Of a DNA stretch of 17,546 bases, positions 6,197 through 14,249 are shown piece by piece (positions within the stretch are counted from its first letter, which is position 1; each line of letters opens with the position of its first letter). The translations under genes and the position numbers were made by a program. The notes under the pieces were generated by a model that was not told where the DNA came from, did no database searches, and saw only the letters and a list, made by a program, of their open reading frames with translations. Origin of the DNA: Chloroflexota bacterium (GTDB lineage Bacteria > Chloroflexota > Dehalococcoidia > JACQGW01); NCBI GenBank assembly GCA_016199325.1, contig JACQGW010000438.1:1-17546 (forward strand), in the 5' to 3' direction.

Positions 6197-8962
6197 GTGC
6201 ATACGCGCCTGAGTGCTTACTGTACCCGACTGATCGAAGCGGGCTGGCTGGCCGTGGCCGCGGTCGTTCCAGCGTTTTTCAACGTATACAGCAGCCGCGT
6301 TTTCGAGCCGGACAAGCTCACCGTGTTCCGCGGCATCGCCCTGATCATGGTGGCGGCCTGGCTGGTCAAGGTGGCGGAGACGTTTTCGGGCGATTTCGAC
6401 CTCCGCGCGTGGCTTCGCCGGTTTCTGGCGATGCCGCTCGTCAAGCCGGCGCTCGTCTTCACGGCGGTCTACCTCTTCACGACGCTCACCTCCATCGATC
6501 CCAACCTGAGCTTCTGGGGATCGTATCAGCGGCTCCAGGGGACGCTGAACAACCTGGGCTACGTTGCGGTGTTCCTGCTGATGCTCTCCCACTTTCAGCG
6601 CCAGCGGCAGGTCGACCGGCTCGTGTGGACGATCCTCCTGATTAGCCTGCCCATCTCGATGTATGGCATCATCCAGCACTTCAAGCTGGATCCCTTGCCG
6701 TGGGGCGGCGACGTCTCGACCCGCGTCACCAGCAGCATGGGCAATCCCATCTTCCTGGGCGCCTATCTGCTCATGGTCATCCCGCTGACGGTGGCGCGAC
6801 TGGCCGATGGGGCGGCGGCGCTCTGGATCTCCACCGGTGGGACCGGCCGATGGTCGCTGATCGTCCGGACCGGCGCGCTCGCCGTCCTGTTCGTCCTTCA
6901 GCTCACGGCACTCCTCTATACCGAGAGCCGCGGTCCCTGGCTCGGCTTTGGCGCCAGCATCGCCGTGTTCGCCCTGCTCGCGCTGGCACGCTGGTCGCGC
7001 TGGCGCGCCTTTGCCGTGGCCGTCGTGCTGGCCGTGGCCGCGGCCGCCTTCGTCCTGCTGCTGAACGTCGACGGCTCACCCATCGCGCGACTGCGGGGAG
7101 TCTCGCCCTATCTGGCCCGGCTGGGCACGATGCTGGACGTCCAGGAGGGCACCAACCGCGTCCGCATCCTGATCTGGCAGGGCGACGGCGTCGGCACCGG
7201 GGCCATCGGCTTGATCACGGCGAGTCCGCTGCGCTTTCTGGTCGGCTACGGGCCGGAAACGATGTACGTCGCCTACAACCCCTACTATCCGCCCGATCTG
7301 GCGCACTTCGAGGCCCGCAACGCCTCGCCCGACCGCTCGCACAACGACTTCCTCGACTTCATGGTGACGATGGGGCTCGTCGGTCTCCTGGCGTACCTGG
7401 GGATCCTGGTCGGTTTCTTCCGCCTGGCCGGTCGGACACTCTGGGGCCGGATGGACCGCACGGCGCGGCTCCTGCTGATCGCGCTCATCGCCGGCATCGC
7501 CGGCCATCTGGTCGAGACGTTCTTTGGCATCGCGATTGCGGCCACCCGGACGCACTTCTGGCTCTTTCTCGGCATGACATCGGCGATGGCGCTGGGCTTC
7601 GAAGCCCGGCAGGTGGTCGCACCGGCCATGACGGCCGCCGAGCCGGTGCTCGTCGGCGCCGGGGCTGGTGGAGCGGCACCGCCTCGTCCGAGCGGCGTGG
7701 CGCGATCGCGGAAGGGGAAGGCGCGCCGCCTCGCGCTGAACGGCACGCCACCGGCAAGGCCCGCGGCGGCCGGTCGCCTGACCGGGGACGCGCTGCCGAT
7801 CGTCGTCTGGATCGTCGCCACGGCTGCCGCCGTGCCCGCCCTGTTGCTGGGCAACCTCATCCAGCGATGGCAGGTCGACCCGGCGATTCAGGTGATCGCC
7901 GGCTTCGGCTGGCTCGTCGCCGGCATGCTGCTGGCGGCGGCGGCGATCGAGGGGCCGCCGGTGTTGAGGAAAGGGTGGCGCTCTGGCTCCGCCTGGCTGT
8001 ATGGCCTGCTTGTCGTGGCGACGGTCCTCGTCATCGCGTTCCCGTTCCTCGGCTCCATCACCGCCGACATCCAGTTCAAGAAGGGGCAGGCGTACGATGG
8101 GAGCAATCGCTTCGACTTGAGCGTCTCCGCCTACCTGGACGCGCTGCGCTGGGCGCCCGGCCAGGACTTCTACTACCTGTTTCTTGGGCGGGCCTATCTG
8201 GAGCTTGCCAAACGGCTGCCGGAGCGGCCGGGCGAGCTGCGATCCGTCGAGACCGTCGACGATCTCCAGAAGCTGCGCGTCGCTCAGCCGCAGAACCTGA
8301 GTCGTGAGCTCCTCCTGAGCGCCAGCCTCGTCTCCCTCCAGGAGGCCCGACGCATCAACCCGCTCAACACCGACAACTCGGCGAACCTCGCCCGTCTCCA
8401 TCGATTCTGGGCCGAGATGACGACGGATCCCGCCAAGAAGGCGGAGCGGTTCGCCACTGCCGAGCGCTGGTACGAGAAGGCGACCGCGCTCAGCCCGAAT
8501 GCCGCGCACCTGTACGACGAGTGGGGCGTCATCTATCATCTGCAGAATCGGTACGACGATGCGCTCGTCAAGTATCGCATCGCCGAGAAGCTCGACGACC
8601 GCTATCCGACAACGTTCGTCTACCTGGGCGACGCGTTCCTGGCGAAGGGCGACCTGGATCAGGCGCGGCCGGCCTACGAGCGGGCGCTCTCGATCGATTC
8701 GCGGCTGATCACCGCCCGCAGCGCGCTCGGGTACATCTTCCAGCGGCAGGGCAACCTCCAGGCGGCGCTGGAGCAGAACTTGAAAGCGCAGGAGATTGCG
8801 CCCAATGACCTGGTTACCCTGCGGAACCTGGCGGTGCTCTACAACGACCTGGGCAATCGAGAGAAGGCGCTGGCGACCGCGGAGGCGGCCCTCAAGGTGG
8901 CGCCGAAGGACCAGCAGCAGCCGCTCCAGGCGTTCGTCGACCAGCTCAAGCAGAAGAGGTAG
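6197..8962 (+). CDS. O-antigen ligase/polymerase-like protein with C-terminal TPR repeats
   Basis: A large (921-residue) membrane protein of the Wzy/WaaL superfamily, which joins or polymerises lipid-linked glycan on the outer membrane face. The N-terminal 590 or so residues hold about a dozen membrane segments. Family hallmarks are [11 protein letters not shown] (about 242-252), [10 protein letters not shown] (near 320) and a long outer loop ending in [14 protein letters not shown] (near 379), where the histidine sits at the usual active-site position. After a basic, proline-rich linker and more membrane segments, the last 290 residues are soluble, with tetratricopeptide repeats clearest at about 765-915. 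The GTG at 6197 has GGGAGG 4 bases upstream; earlier in-frame starts lack one. The TPR part may bind partner proteins. Ligase and polymerase cannot be told apart here. Confidence 0.87.
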   Translation: MHTRLSAYCTRLIEAGWLAVAAVVPAFFNVYSSRVFEPDKLTVFRGIALIMVAAWLVKVAETFSGDFDLRAWLRRFLAMPLVKPALVFTAVYLFTTLTSIDPNLSFWGSYQRLQGTLNNLGYVAVFLLMLSHFQRQRQVDRLVWTILLISLPISMYGIIQHFKLDPLPWGGDVSTRVTSSMGNPIFLGAYLLMVIPLTVARLADGAAALWISTGGTGRWSLIVRTGALAVLFVLQLTALLYTESRGPWLGFGASIAVFALLALARWSRWRAFAVAVVLAVAAAAFVLLLNVDGSPIARLRGVSPYLARLGTMLDVQEGTNRVRILIWQGDGVGTGAIGLITASPLRFLVGYGPETMYVAYNPYYPPDLAHFEARNASPDRSHNDFLDFMVTMGLVGLLAYLGILVGFFRLAGRTLWGRMDRTARLLLIALIAGIAGHLVETFFGIAIAATRTHFWLFLGMTSAMALGFEARQVVAPAMTAAEPVLVGAGAGGAAPPRPSGVARSRKGKARRLALNGTPPARPAAAGRLTGDALPIVVWIVATAAAVPALLLGNLIQRWQVDPAIQVIAGFGWLVAGMLLAAAAIEGPPVLRKGWRSGSAWLYGLLVVATVLVIAFPFLGSITADIQFKKGQAYDGSNRFDLSVSAYLDALRWAPGQDFYYLFLGRAYLELAKRLPERPGELRSVETVDDLQKLRVAQPQNLSRELLLSASLVSLQEARRINPLNTDNSANLARLHRFWAEMTTDPAKKAERFATAERWYEKATALSPNAAHLYDEWGVIYHLQNRYDDALVKYRIAEKLDDRYPTTFVYLGDAFLAKGDLDQARPAYERALSIDSRLITARSALGYIFQRQGNLQAALEQNLKAQEIAPNDLVTLRNLAVLYNDLGNREKALATAEAALKVAPKDQQQPLQAFVDQLKQKR

Positions 8963-8964
8963 CC

Positions 8965-10011
8965 GTGACGACGTATCTGCTGATCTTCGGCGCCGCGCTC
9001 GTGCTGGCGATCGGGGCAACGCCCCTCGCGCGCCGGCTGGCGCTGCGGCTCGGCATCATCGACCAGCCGGCCGCCAGGAAGCTGCACCGCAACCCGGTGC
9101 CGCTCCTGGGCGGCGCCGCCATCTACGCCGCCTTCCTGCTGGCGATCCTCATCTTCGGCGAGCAATTCCGGCTGCCGCAGCTCTTCAGCATCCTCGTCGG
9201 CGCCAGCCTGGTCAGTGTCCTGGGCGTGTGGGATGATCGCCGGGGGCTTCGGCCGCTCCTGAAGCTGCTGGGCCAGGTCGTCGCGGCGCTGATTCTGCTG
9301 AGCGCCGACGTGCGGATCGAGCTGTTCTCCTCACCGGTGCTCAACGCAGCGCTCACGGTCTTCTGGGTAGTCGGCATCACCAACGCGCTCAACCTGCTCG
9401 ACAACATGGACGGCCTTTCCGGGGGAGTGGCGGCGGTCGCGGCGGCGTTCTTCCTGGTGCTGGCGGCCTCCAGCGGCCAGGTGCTCGTCGCCAGCCTGTC
9501 GGCGGCGCTGCTGGGGGCGTGTCTCGGGTTCCTCCGCTACAACTTCAACCCGGCGACGATCTTCATGGGCGACACCGGCAGCCTCTTCCTGGGCTTCGTG
9601 CTGGCCGCCCTCGGGATCAAGCTCCGGTTCGAAGGGCCGACGGTCATCACCTGGATGATTCCGGTGCTGGTGCTCGGCGTGCCGATCTTCGACACGACTC
9701 TCGTGTCGATCTCCCGTCTGCGGCGCGGGAAGAATCCGCTGACGACGCCCGGCAAGGACCACCTCTCGCACCGGCTCGTCCGGCTCGGCATGACGCACCG
9801 CGAAGCCGTGATGGCGCTCTACCTGATCTGCGGCGCGTTTGGCATGGCGGCGCTGTTTCTGAGAGGCGCGACGATCGTCGAAGCCTACATCGTCGGCGGA
9901 GTGGTCGCGGCGGCCGGCGCGGTGGCCCTCGTGCGCCTGGAACGGGTGCCCCCGGCGCCCGCCACGCCGACGACGGCCGGCGAGACGGTCAAGTCGCCGC
10001 AGCCGCTCTGA
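8965..10011 (+). CDS. WecA/TagO-type undecaprenyl-phosphate sugar-1-phosphate transferase
   Basis: A 348-residue polytopic protein of the MraY/WecA (GT4-like PNPT) family. It moves a HexNAc-1-phosphate from a UDP-sugar to undecaprenyl phosphate and so starts a lipid-linked glycan. Family motifs are the Asp pair WDDRRG (D90, D91), [12 protein letters not shown] (143-154, D146 and D149), [12 protein letters not shown] (D203) and the basic loop [12 protein letters not shown] near 266-277, whose histidines are typical of WecA/TagO rather than MraY. About ten membrane helices are present. The GTG start is 2 bases after the ligase-TPR stop, with an AGAGG site just upstream. As the initiating enzyme at the end of the glycosyltransferase run, it ties the block together. 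Substrate (GlcNAc or another HexNAc) is inferred. Confidence 0.92.
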   Translation: MTTYLLIFGAALVLAIGATPLARRLALRLGIIDQPAARKLHRNPVPLLGGAAIYAAFLLAILIFGEQFRLPQLFSILVGASLVSVLGVWDDRRGLRPLLKLLGQVVAALILLSADVRIELFSSPVLNAALTVFWVVGITNALNLLDNMDGLSGGVAAVAAAFFLVLAASSGQVLVASLSAALLGACLGFLRYNFNPATIFMGDTGSLFLGFVLAALGIKLRFEGPTVITWMIPVLVLGVPIFDTTLVSISRLRRGKNPLTTPGKDHLSHRLVRLGMTHREAVMALYLICGAFGMAALFLRGATIVEAYIVGGVVAAAGAVALVRLERVPPAPATPTTAGETVKSPQPL

Positions 10012-10020
10012 AGACGCCAC

Positions 10021-10083
10021 GGGTTTCTGGTTTCTCGTTTCTGGTTGTCTCCCTCCGAACCAGAAACGAGAAACCAGAAACCC
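10021..10083. repeat. Perfect 26-bp inverted repeat made of heptamers
   Basis: Arms 10021-10046 and 10058-10083 are exact reverse complements with an 11-base loop (GTCTCCCTCCG). Each arm is itself a short tandem array, GGTTTCT GGTTTCT CGTTTCT GGTT. It fills the gap between two convergent genes (the sugar-phosphate transferase and HU) and could act as a two-way terminator, although no T-tract follows the stem on either strand. It looks like an interspersed repeat that has taken up a terminator position. Confidence 0.85.
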
Positions 10084-10092
10084 CGACCCGCG

Positions 10093-10377
10093 CTACTCCT
10101 CGCCGCGCACCGTTCGCTGCAACTGACTCCCCGGGCTGAAGCTGATGCGCCGACTGGCGCGGATCGTGAGCGGTTCCCCGGTTCGGGGGTTTCGGCCCAT
10201 CCGCTCACGCGTCTCGCTGACCCGAAAGGTCCCGAAACCGGTCAGGCGAACTTCCTCTCCCTCGCCGAGCGCTTCGGCGATTGCGTCCATGACGATGCCG
10301 ACGGCCTGACCCGCCTTGCTCTTGGTCAGGCCGAGCTCGTCGGCCACACGTTCGGCGATTCGGTCCTTGGTCACCAT
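10093..10377 (-). CDS. HU-family DNA-binding protein
   Basis: A 94-residue histone-like protein that bends and compacts DNA as a dimer. MVTKDRIAERVADELGL opens the helical dimerisation part. LTGFGTFRVSETRERMGRNPRTGEPL contains the conserved GFGTF (47-51) and the DNA-binding arm with GRNPRTGE (61-68), including the proline that intercalates between bases. Length and motifs are fully typical. The ATG at 10377 is chosen because an AGGAGG site lies 8 bases upstream; the open frame continues further 5' but without family similarity. A promoter candidate lies at 10473-10502. Sequence alone does not separate HU from the closely related IHF subunits, but the single-gene context favours HU. Confidence 0.95.
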   Translation of the reverse strand: MVTKDRIAERVADELGLTKSKAGQAVGIVMDAIAEALGEGEEVRLTGFGTFRVSETRERMGRNPRTGEPLTIRASRRISFSPGSQLQRTVRGEE

Positions 10378-10472
10378 TGCGTTGCCCTCCTGCGCGATTC
10401 TCCAGTTTCTCTGTGCGGCGCTGCGCCGCTCTCTCGCCCGCTCCTGGCAGGTTCCATGCCGTTCTGCCTGAT

Positions 10473-10502
10473 ATTGTGCCATTCTCAGCAGGCAGGCGTC
10501 AA
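10473..10502 (-). promoter_or_regulatory. Candidate HU promoter
   Basis: On the minus strand TTGACG (plus 10497-10502) and CACAAT (plus 10473-10478) are 18 bp apart, and the -10 box has a TG one base upstream. Transcription would begin near 10466 and leave a leader of about 90 bases before the HU start. The -35 match is 5 of 6 and the -10 match 4 of 6. Confidence 0.5.
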
Positions 10503-10525
10503 CCCCGACGGGCAACGAGCAAGCG

Positions 10526-10576
10526 TTGCATCAGGCAGCCCCGAAGATGTATACTACATAAATACTTTAATACTTT
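10526..10576 (+). promoter_or_regulatory. Candidate promoter and AT-rich repeat before a zinc-ribbon gene
   Basis: TTGCAT (10526-10531) and TATACT (10550-10555) are 18 bp apart and point toward the small gene at 10666. Immediately downstream is an AT-rich patch, striking in this GC-rich DNA, where ATACT recurs at 10551, 10562 and 10570, the last two within the repeated word AATACTTT. The +1 would fall inside the patch, so it may be an operator; this is inferred. Two small hairpins (10600-10614 and 10633-10648) follow in the leader. Confidence 0.4.
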
Positions 10577-10665
10577 CGCGCGGGCAGCGAAGGGCAACAA
10601 CCGGCTCTGCCGGTCTCATCAAAGCAGCTCGGGCGAGGGTGGGCTCGCTCAGAAAGGAGATGTCG

Positions 10666-10896
10666 ATGGTTTGGCTGAAGAGCTGCCCCAAGTGCCAGGG
10701 CGACCTGTTCCAGGACCATGACGGCACCGCGCCGGTCCTGACCTGCCTGCAATGTGGCCGCTCGCTGTCGGCGGCTCAAGTACACGTTCTGCGGAACGAT
10801 CTGGCCGCGCGCGCCCGGCAGGCCGTTCGCAGCGGCGTTGGCAGGGTGCCGCCTGGCCTCCCCGACGAGGACGCCGAGCGCCCAACCGTCGCCTGA
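10666..10896 (+). CDS. Small zinc-ribbon protein, uncharacterised
   Basis: A 76-residue protein with two cysteine pairs, CPKC (7-10) and CLQC (about 28-31), separated by a short hydrophilic stretch. This is the layout of a zinc ribbon, so one bound zinc is expected. The rest, rich in Arg and Ala, has no recognisable domain. The second ATG at 10666 is preferred because the AAAGGAG site (10653-10659) lies 6 bases upstream; the ATG at 10660 directly abuts that site. It is clearly related to the 55-residue protein at 12229-12396: both share CP(K/R)C-x-G-(D/N)-L and a C-terminal CLQCGR. It is convergent with the deacetylase gene. The role is unknown; nucleic-acid or protein binding is possible but not shown. 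Confidence 0.75.
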   Translation: MVWLKSCPKCQGDLFQDHDGTAPVLTCLQCGRSLSAAQVHVLRNDLAARARQAVRSGVGRVPPGLPDEDAERPTVA

Positions 10897-10920
10897 TGAC
10901 CGGCGGTCCGACGGCTTCTT

Positions 10921-12186
10921 CTACTGTGCCTCAGCGGCGTTCCGCACCTTGCGGACAAACGTCGCCAGTCCTTCGCGCCCGTCAACCCGCACGCGGGGCA
11001 AGGTAAACCGCTCCGCCCACCGCCAGCGGCTCCCGTACTGAGTGGTAAAGGCCAGTTGATACCCGGCGGCCTCGACGGCGCCGGCAACCGCAGCGTTGAG
11101 CTTCCCCCCCGGATAGCAGAAGTAGGGGACCGGTCCGCCCACAGCTTCCTCCAGGATGCGCCGGCTGTCGGCGAGCTGTGCCTGCACTCGAGCCCTGGAC
11201 AGAGCTGTCAGGTCGGCGTGGTCGAGGGTGTGCGAACCGACCCGGGCAAGCCCGCTCCGCTGGATCTCCTGGACCATTGGCCAGGTCAGATAGGCGGGCC
11301 GATCGACGAACCCCGTGACGACGAAGACGGTTGCCGGGAACCGATACCGCCGGAGCACCGGCAGGGCGGCATCGTAGAAGTCGCGATAGCCGTCGTCGAA
11401 GGTCAGGGCCACCGGCCGCGGCGGCAGCGACCGCTCCCCCCGGAGCGCGGCGTCCACGTCGGCCAGGTCGACCACCGAGTACCCCTCCCGCGCGAGCGCC
11501 GCCATCTGCTGCTCGAACTCGGCCGGCGCTACCGACAGGGAAAGGCCGAGCACGTCCCGAGGGTCGGGGTTCACCCGAACGTAGTGGTACATGAGGGCGG
11601 GAACGACGACGCTCCGCGGATCGTTCGGGGCCGGCCGTGTCGCCCTGTTTGGCGTCGGCGAGGGCGCCGTCTGGCCGGCCGGGGGGGGCGGCAGCGACGG
11701 TTGGTCAGGCTCGGACCGGGCTATGAGAGGCTGATTGACCAGCGGGATGAGACGAGCAGGCAAGCCGCCAAGCGTCCGCTCCAGCCGGGCCTCGTGAGCT
11801 TCGACCTGCCGCGCGCGCACGGGGATTGCCGACGGAGCCGCCGCCTGTTCTGGCGCAGTGTCCGCAACCGTTGAGCGAGGCGGGAAACGCTCCCCCTCAA
11901 CGCTCCCGTCGGCGGCGGGATCGGGATCCGCTCCCTCCACGCGGACGGGGAGGGCCGGGGTGGGGTCGAATCCCTGGCGCAACCGTTCCTCGAACCGCTC
12001 CAGCGCAGGTGGGGCGACTGGTGCCTCCGCGACCCGGGCGACCGGGGCCGCGGTCGGCTCGGGCGCCGGGTGCGGAATGGGCGAGCAGCCGGCAAGCATC
12101 AGCCAGACCAACCCGACGAGCGCGACCAGGACTGCTCCGGTCCGGAGAGGCGCTGCTGCAACCAGGCGTAACCGATGGGTCGCCAT
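10921..12186 (-). CDS. Lipoprotein polysaccharide deacetylase (CE4)
   Basis: A 421-residue exported protein that probably removes acetyl groups from a surface polysaccharide or peptidoglycan. The N-terminus has basic residues, a hydrophobic stretch and the lipobox LAGC (Cys34), so it should be lipid-anchored outside the membrane. A proline/alanine-rich spacer (about 35-195) leads to the NodB/CE4 domain, beginning VPALMYHYV as in PgaB-like enzymes. Catalytic motifs are TFDDGY (D264, D265), the metal-binding SHTLDH (H319, H323) and YPGG near 345. The ATG at 12186 is chosen for the signal peptide, but its only Shine-Dalgarno-like sequence (GGAGG) is about 20 bases upstream, so initiation is unusual or the start uncertain. 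It is divergent from the second zinc-ribbon gene, 42 bp away. The nearby glycan genes suggest its substrate. Confidence 0.9.
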   Translation of the reverse strand: MATHRLRLVAAAPLRTGAVLVALVGLVWLMLAGCSPIPHPAPEPTAAPVARVAEAPVAPPALERFEERLRQGFDPTPALPVRVEGADPDPAADGSVEGERFPPRSTVADTAPEQAAAPSAIPVRARQVEAHEARLERTLGGLPARLIPLVNQPLIARSEPDQPSLPPPPAGQTAPSPTPNRATRPAPNDPRSVVVPALMYHYVRVNPDPRDVLGLSLSVAPAEFEQQMAALAREGYSVVDLADVDAALRGERSLPPRPVALTFDDGYRDFYDAALPVLRRYRFPATVFVVTGFVDRPAYLTWPMVQEIQRSGLARVGSHTLDHADLTALSRARVQAQLADSRRILEEAVGGPVPYFCYPGGKLNAAVAGAVEAAGYQLAFTTQYGSRWRWAERFTLPRVRVDGREGLATFVRKVRNAAEAQ

Positions 12187-12188
12187 TT

Positions 12189-12204
12189 CGTTGTACAGAC
12201 AACG
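12189..12204. promoter_or_regulatory. Inverted repeat between divergent genes
   Basis: CGTTGT and ACAACG, 4 bases apart (ACAG), form a perfect 6-bp inverted repeat in the 42-bp gap between the deacetylase and zinc-ribbon starts. Its position fits an operator or a 5' hairpin of the deacetylase mRNA, which would also draw the distant GGAGG closer to the start. Neither role is proven. Confidence 0.35.
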
Positions 12205-12228
12205 TACCTCCGAAGGGAGTAGCCGACG

Positions 12229-12396
12229 ATGTTCAGGCCGAATCGGTGCCCCAGGTGCGGTGGAAATCTCCTCATGGCCGGACGCGACAAGTACGGCAGC
12301 TATCTCTCGTGTCTGCAGTGCGGGCGCAACGTCGAGCTGCCGCCCGATCAGCGCCACAAGCAGCCCACGCCTCGCAAGATCGTCAGCCGTCTCTAG
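12229..12396 (+). CDS. Small zinc-ribbon protein, uncharacterised (paralogue)
   Basis: A 55-residue protein, MFRPNRCPRCGGNLL at its start, with cysteine pairs CPRC (7-10) and CLQC (28-31) around a 17-residue spacer, followed by a basic tail (HKQPTPRKIVSRL). The pairs predict a zinc ribbon. The first pair and the CLQCGR segment repeat those of the protein at 10666-10896, so the two are paralogues. The ATG at 12229 has AAGGGAG about 9 bases upstream. The stop codon overlaps that of the convergent chorismate synthase gene in the 4 bases CTAG. Proteins of this kind are common in Chloroflexota to my knowledge and have no assigned role. Real coding is supported by the ribosome site and the conserved cysteines. 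Confidence 0.72.
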   Translation: MFRPNRCPRCGGNLLMAGRDKYGSYLSCLQCGRNVELPPDQRHKQPTPRKIVSRL

Positions 12397-13577
12397 GCGC
12401 CGCCGCTGAACCGCTGCTCCATCGATGCCAGATAGCCGCGGTAGTTCCGGCGGGTCTCTTCCACGTGGTCGCCGCCGAACTTCTCGACGAAGGCTTCGGC
12501 CAGGACGATGCACAGCATCGCCTCGCCGATGACGCCCGCAGCCGGAACGACGCAGACGTCGCTCCGCTCGTAGTGCGCCTGGACCGGCGCGCCGGTGAGG
12601 AGGTCGATCGACGGCAGCGGCTTGAGCAGCGTCGAAATGGGCTTCATCGCGACGTGGATGGCGATGGGCTCTCCGTTGCTCATCCCACCCTCGACGCCGC
12701 CGGCACGGTTGGTCTGTCGGCGGAAGGCGACCCCTCCCTCCGACAGGATCTCACGATTGGTGAAGACGTCGTGGACCTGTGAGCCCGGCAGGCGGGCGCC
12801 GGCAAAGCCGTGCCCGATCTCGACGCCCTTCGCCGCCGGGATGCTCAGCATGATCCCGGCGATCCGGCAGTCCAGGCGGCGGTCCCACTGCACGTGGCTG
12901 CCCAGCCCGATCGGCACGCCGGTGGCGACGACCTCAAAGATACCGCCCAGCGTATCGCCGGCAGTCCGCGCTTTGTCGATCGCCGCGACCATCTGCTCGG
13001 CGGTCTCGGGCTGGGCGCAGCGGACCGGCGACGTCTCGACGGTGGCCCAGTCGACGGTGCGAGGGTCCAGATCAGGCGCTTCGACCGAGCCGATGGCGAC
13101 GACGTGGCTGTGGACGGCGATACCGAACTCGGCGAGGAACCGGCGGCAGACGCTGCCGACGGCGACCCGGGCGGCCGTCTCGCGGGCGCTGGCCCGTTCG
13201 AGGATGTTGCGAACGTCGCTGTGGCCGTACTTGACCGCGCCGGCCATGTCGGCATGCCCGGGGCGCAGCCGGGTAACGGCCTCGATCGGCTCGTCCACCG
13301 GCTCGGCGCTCATGCGTTGCTGCCAGTTGGTCCAATCCCGGTTCTGGATCCAGAGCGCCAGGGGGCTGCCGAGTGTATACCCGTGGCGGACCCCCGACAG
13401 AATCTCCGCCCGATCGCGCTCGATCTGCTGGCGGCCGCCGCGCCCGTAGCCGCCCTGGCGGCGGCGGAGATCGTGGGCGATCTCATCCTCGCTCAGGCGC
13501 AGGCCGGCGGGCAGGCCTTCGATGATCGTCGTCAGTCCCTTCCCGTGGGACTCCCCAGCAAACAGAAACCGTAGCAC
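12393..13577 (-). CDS. aroC: Chorismate synthase
   Basis: The last shikimate-pathway enzyme, converting EPSP to chorismate with reduced FMN, for aromatic amino acids and other aromatics. The 394 residues are a normal length. Signatures are FAGESHG (6-12), RRRQGGYGRGGRQ (38-50), RPGHAD (105-110), ERASARETA (127-135) and GGVEGGMSNGEPI in the C-terminal half. The start is GTG at 13577, with GAGGGAG 6 bases upstream. It stands alone: divergent from the mogA-like operon across a 165-bp gap that holds promoters for both directions, and convergent with a zinc-ribbon gene with which it shares stop-codon bases. No other shikimate gene is present. Confidence 0.97.
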   Translation of the reverse strand: MLRFLFAGESHGKGLTTIIEGLPAGLRLSEDEIAHDLRRRQGGYGRGGRQQIERDRAEILSGVRHGYTLGSPLALWIQNRDWTNWQQRMSAEPVDEPIEAVTRLRPGHADMAGAVKYGHSDVRNILERASARETAARVAVGSVCRRFLAEFGIAVHSHVVAIGSVEAPDLDPRTVDWATVETSPVRCAQPETAEQMVAAIDKARTAGDTLGGIFEVVATGVPIGLGSHVQWDRRLDCRIAGIMLSIPAAKGVEIGHGFAGARLPGSQVHDVFTNREILSEGGVAFRRQTNRAGGVEGGMSNGEPIAIHVAMKPISTLLKPLPSIDLLTGAPVQAHYERSDVCVVPAAGVIGEAMLCIVLAEAFVEKFGGDHVEETRRNYRGYLASMEQRFSGGA

Positions 13578-13625
13578 GGATCGCTCCCTCTCTTGACCGG
13601 CTCATCGCCGGACGAACGCCGGGCA

Positions 13626-13654
13626 AGGATAGCGGAAGCGCCTGGATGATGCAA
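13626..13654 (-). promoter_or_regulatory. Candidate aroC promoter
   Basis: On the minus strand TTGCAT (plus 13649-13654) and TATCCT (plus 13626-13631) are 17 bp apart and point toward aroC, giving a leader of about 40 bases. The -10 match is 4 of 6. The -35 word is the same TTGCAT seen before the first zinc-ribbon gene. Confidence 0.4.
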
Positions 13655-13684
13655 GCGGCCAACCGTCATCTGGAATGTGCTCGC

Positions 13685-13713
13685 TTGACGCGGCCCCCCG
13701 GCTTGCCTATAGT
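13685..13713 (+). promoter_or_regulatory. Strong sigma-70-type promoter
   Basis: TTGACG (13685-13690) and TATAGT (13708-13713) match consensus at 5 of 6 bases each, with the ideal 17-bp spacer. Transcription should begin near 13720 and leave a leader of about 20 bases with a GAGGAG site before the mogA-like gene. It is the best promoter in the window and probably drives the four-gene operon to 17391. Confidence 0.75.
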
Positions 13714-13742
13714 TTCTTAAATGGGTCACGAGGAGTATGCGG

Positions 13743-14249
13743 ATGGCGAGAGCGTTTACAGCGGCGGTCTTGACCGTGAGCGACAAGAGCTTTCGGGGTG
13801 AGCGCGAGGATCGCGGCGGGCCGGCGGTCCGCGAGGCCGTCGAGGCGGGGGGCGGCACCGTCACACGGGCCGCGATCGTTCCCGACGAGCGTGACCAGAT
13901 CGCGGCCAAGCTGCGAGAATGGTCCGACGTCGACGTCATTCTGACGACGGGCGGCACCGGTCTTGCCCCGCGGGACGTCACGCCCGAAGCGACGCTCGCC
14001 GTCGTGGACCGGCTGGTCCCTGGCATCGCCGAAGTGATGCGGGCCGAGAGCCTGAAGAAGACCCCGGCGGCCATGCTCAGCCGTGCGGTGGCCGGCGTTC
14101 GTGGCCAGACGCTCATTATCAACCTGCCGGGCAGTCCCAGGGGCGTCAAGGAGTGTCTGGAGGCGGTCATGCCCGCGCTCCCCCACGCCGTCGAAACGCT
14201 CCGCGGCGAAGTAGGGGAGCACACCCGGCCCGAGCGCCACGGCCACTGA
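13743..14249 (+). CDS. MogA/MoaB-family molybdopterin-binding protein
   Basis: A 168-residue protein of the MogA/MoaB fold, which binds molybdopterin and, in MogA-type members, adenylylates it before molybdenum insertion. The signature TTGGTGLAPRDVTPEA (68-83, with D78) and the later INLPGSPRGVKE segment are typical. Length matches single-domain MogA/MoaB. The ATG at 13743 is preferred over the one at 13737 because GAGGAG (13730-13735) gives 7 bases of spacing. It is first in an operon behind a strong promoter and its stop abuts the trmD start. No other molybdenum-cofactor gene lies in the window. MogA and MoaB cannot be separated with confidence. Confidence 0.9.
   Translation: MARAFTAAVLTVSDKSFRGEREDRGGPAVREAVEAGGGTVTRAAIVPDERDQIAAKLREWSDVDVILTTGGTGLAPRDVTPEATLAVVDRLVPGIAEVMRAESLKKTPAAMLSRAVAGVRGQTLIINLPGSPRGVKECLEAVMPALPHAVETLRGEVGEHTRPERHGH

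Noticed and set aside
7076..9019. Long minus-strand open frame of 647 codons
   Set aside because: Its product is rich in Arg, Gln, Asp and Glu with no domain, and lies wholly opposite the ligase-TPR gene. It is a high-GC antisense shadow.
10378..10515. N-terminal extension of HU
   Set aside because: The extra 46 residues do not resemble HU, and the AGGAGG before 10377 together with the promoter candidate inside this stretch argue against it.
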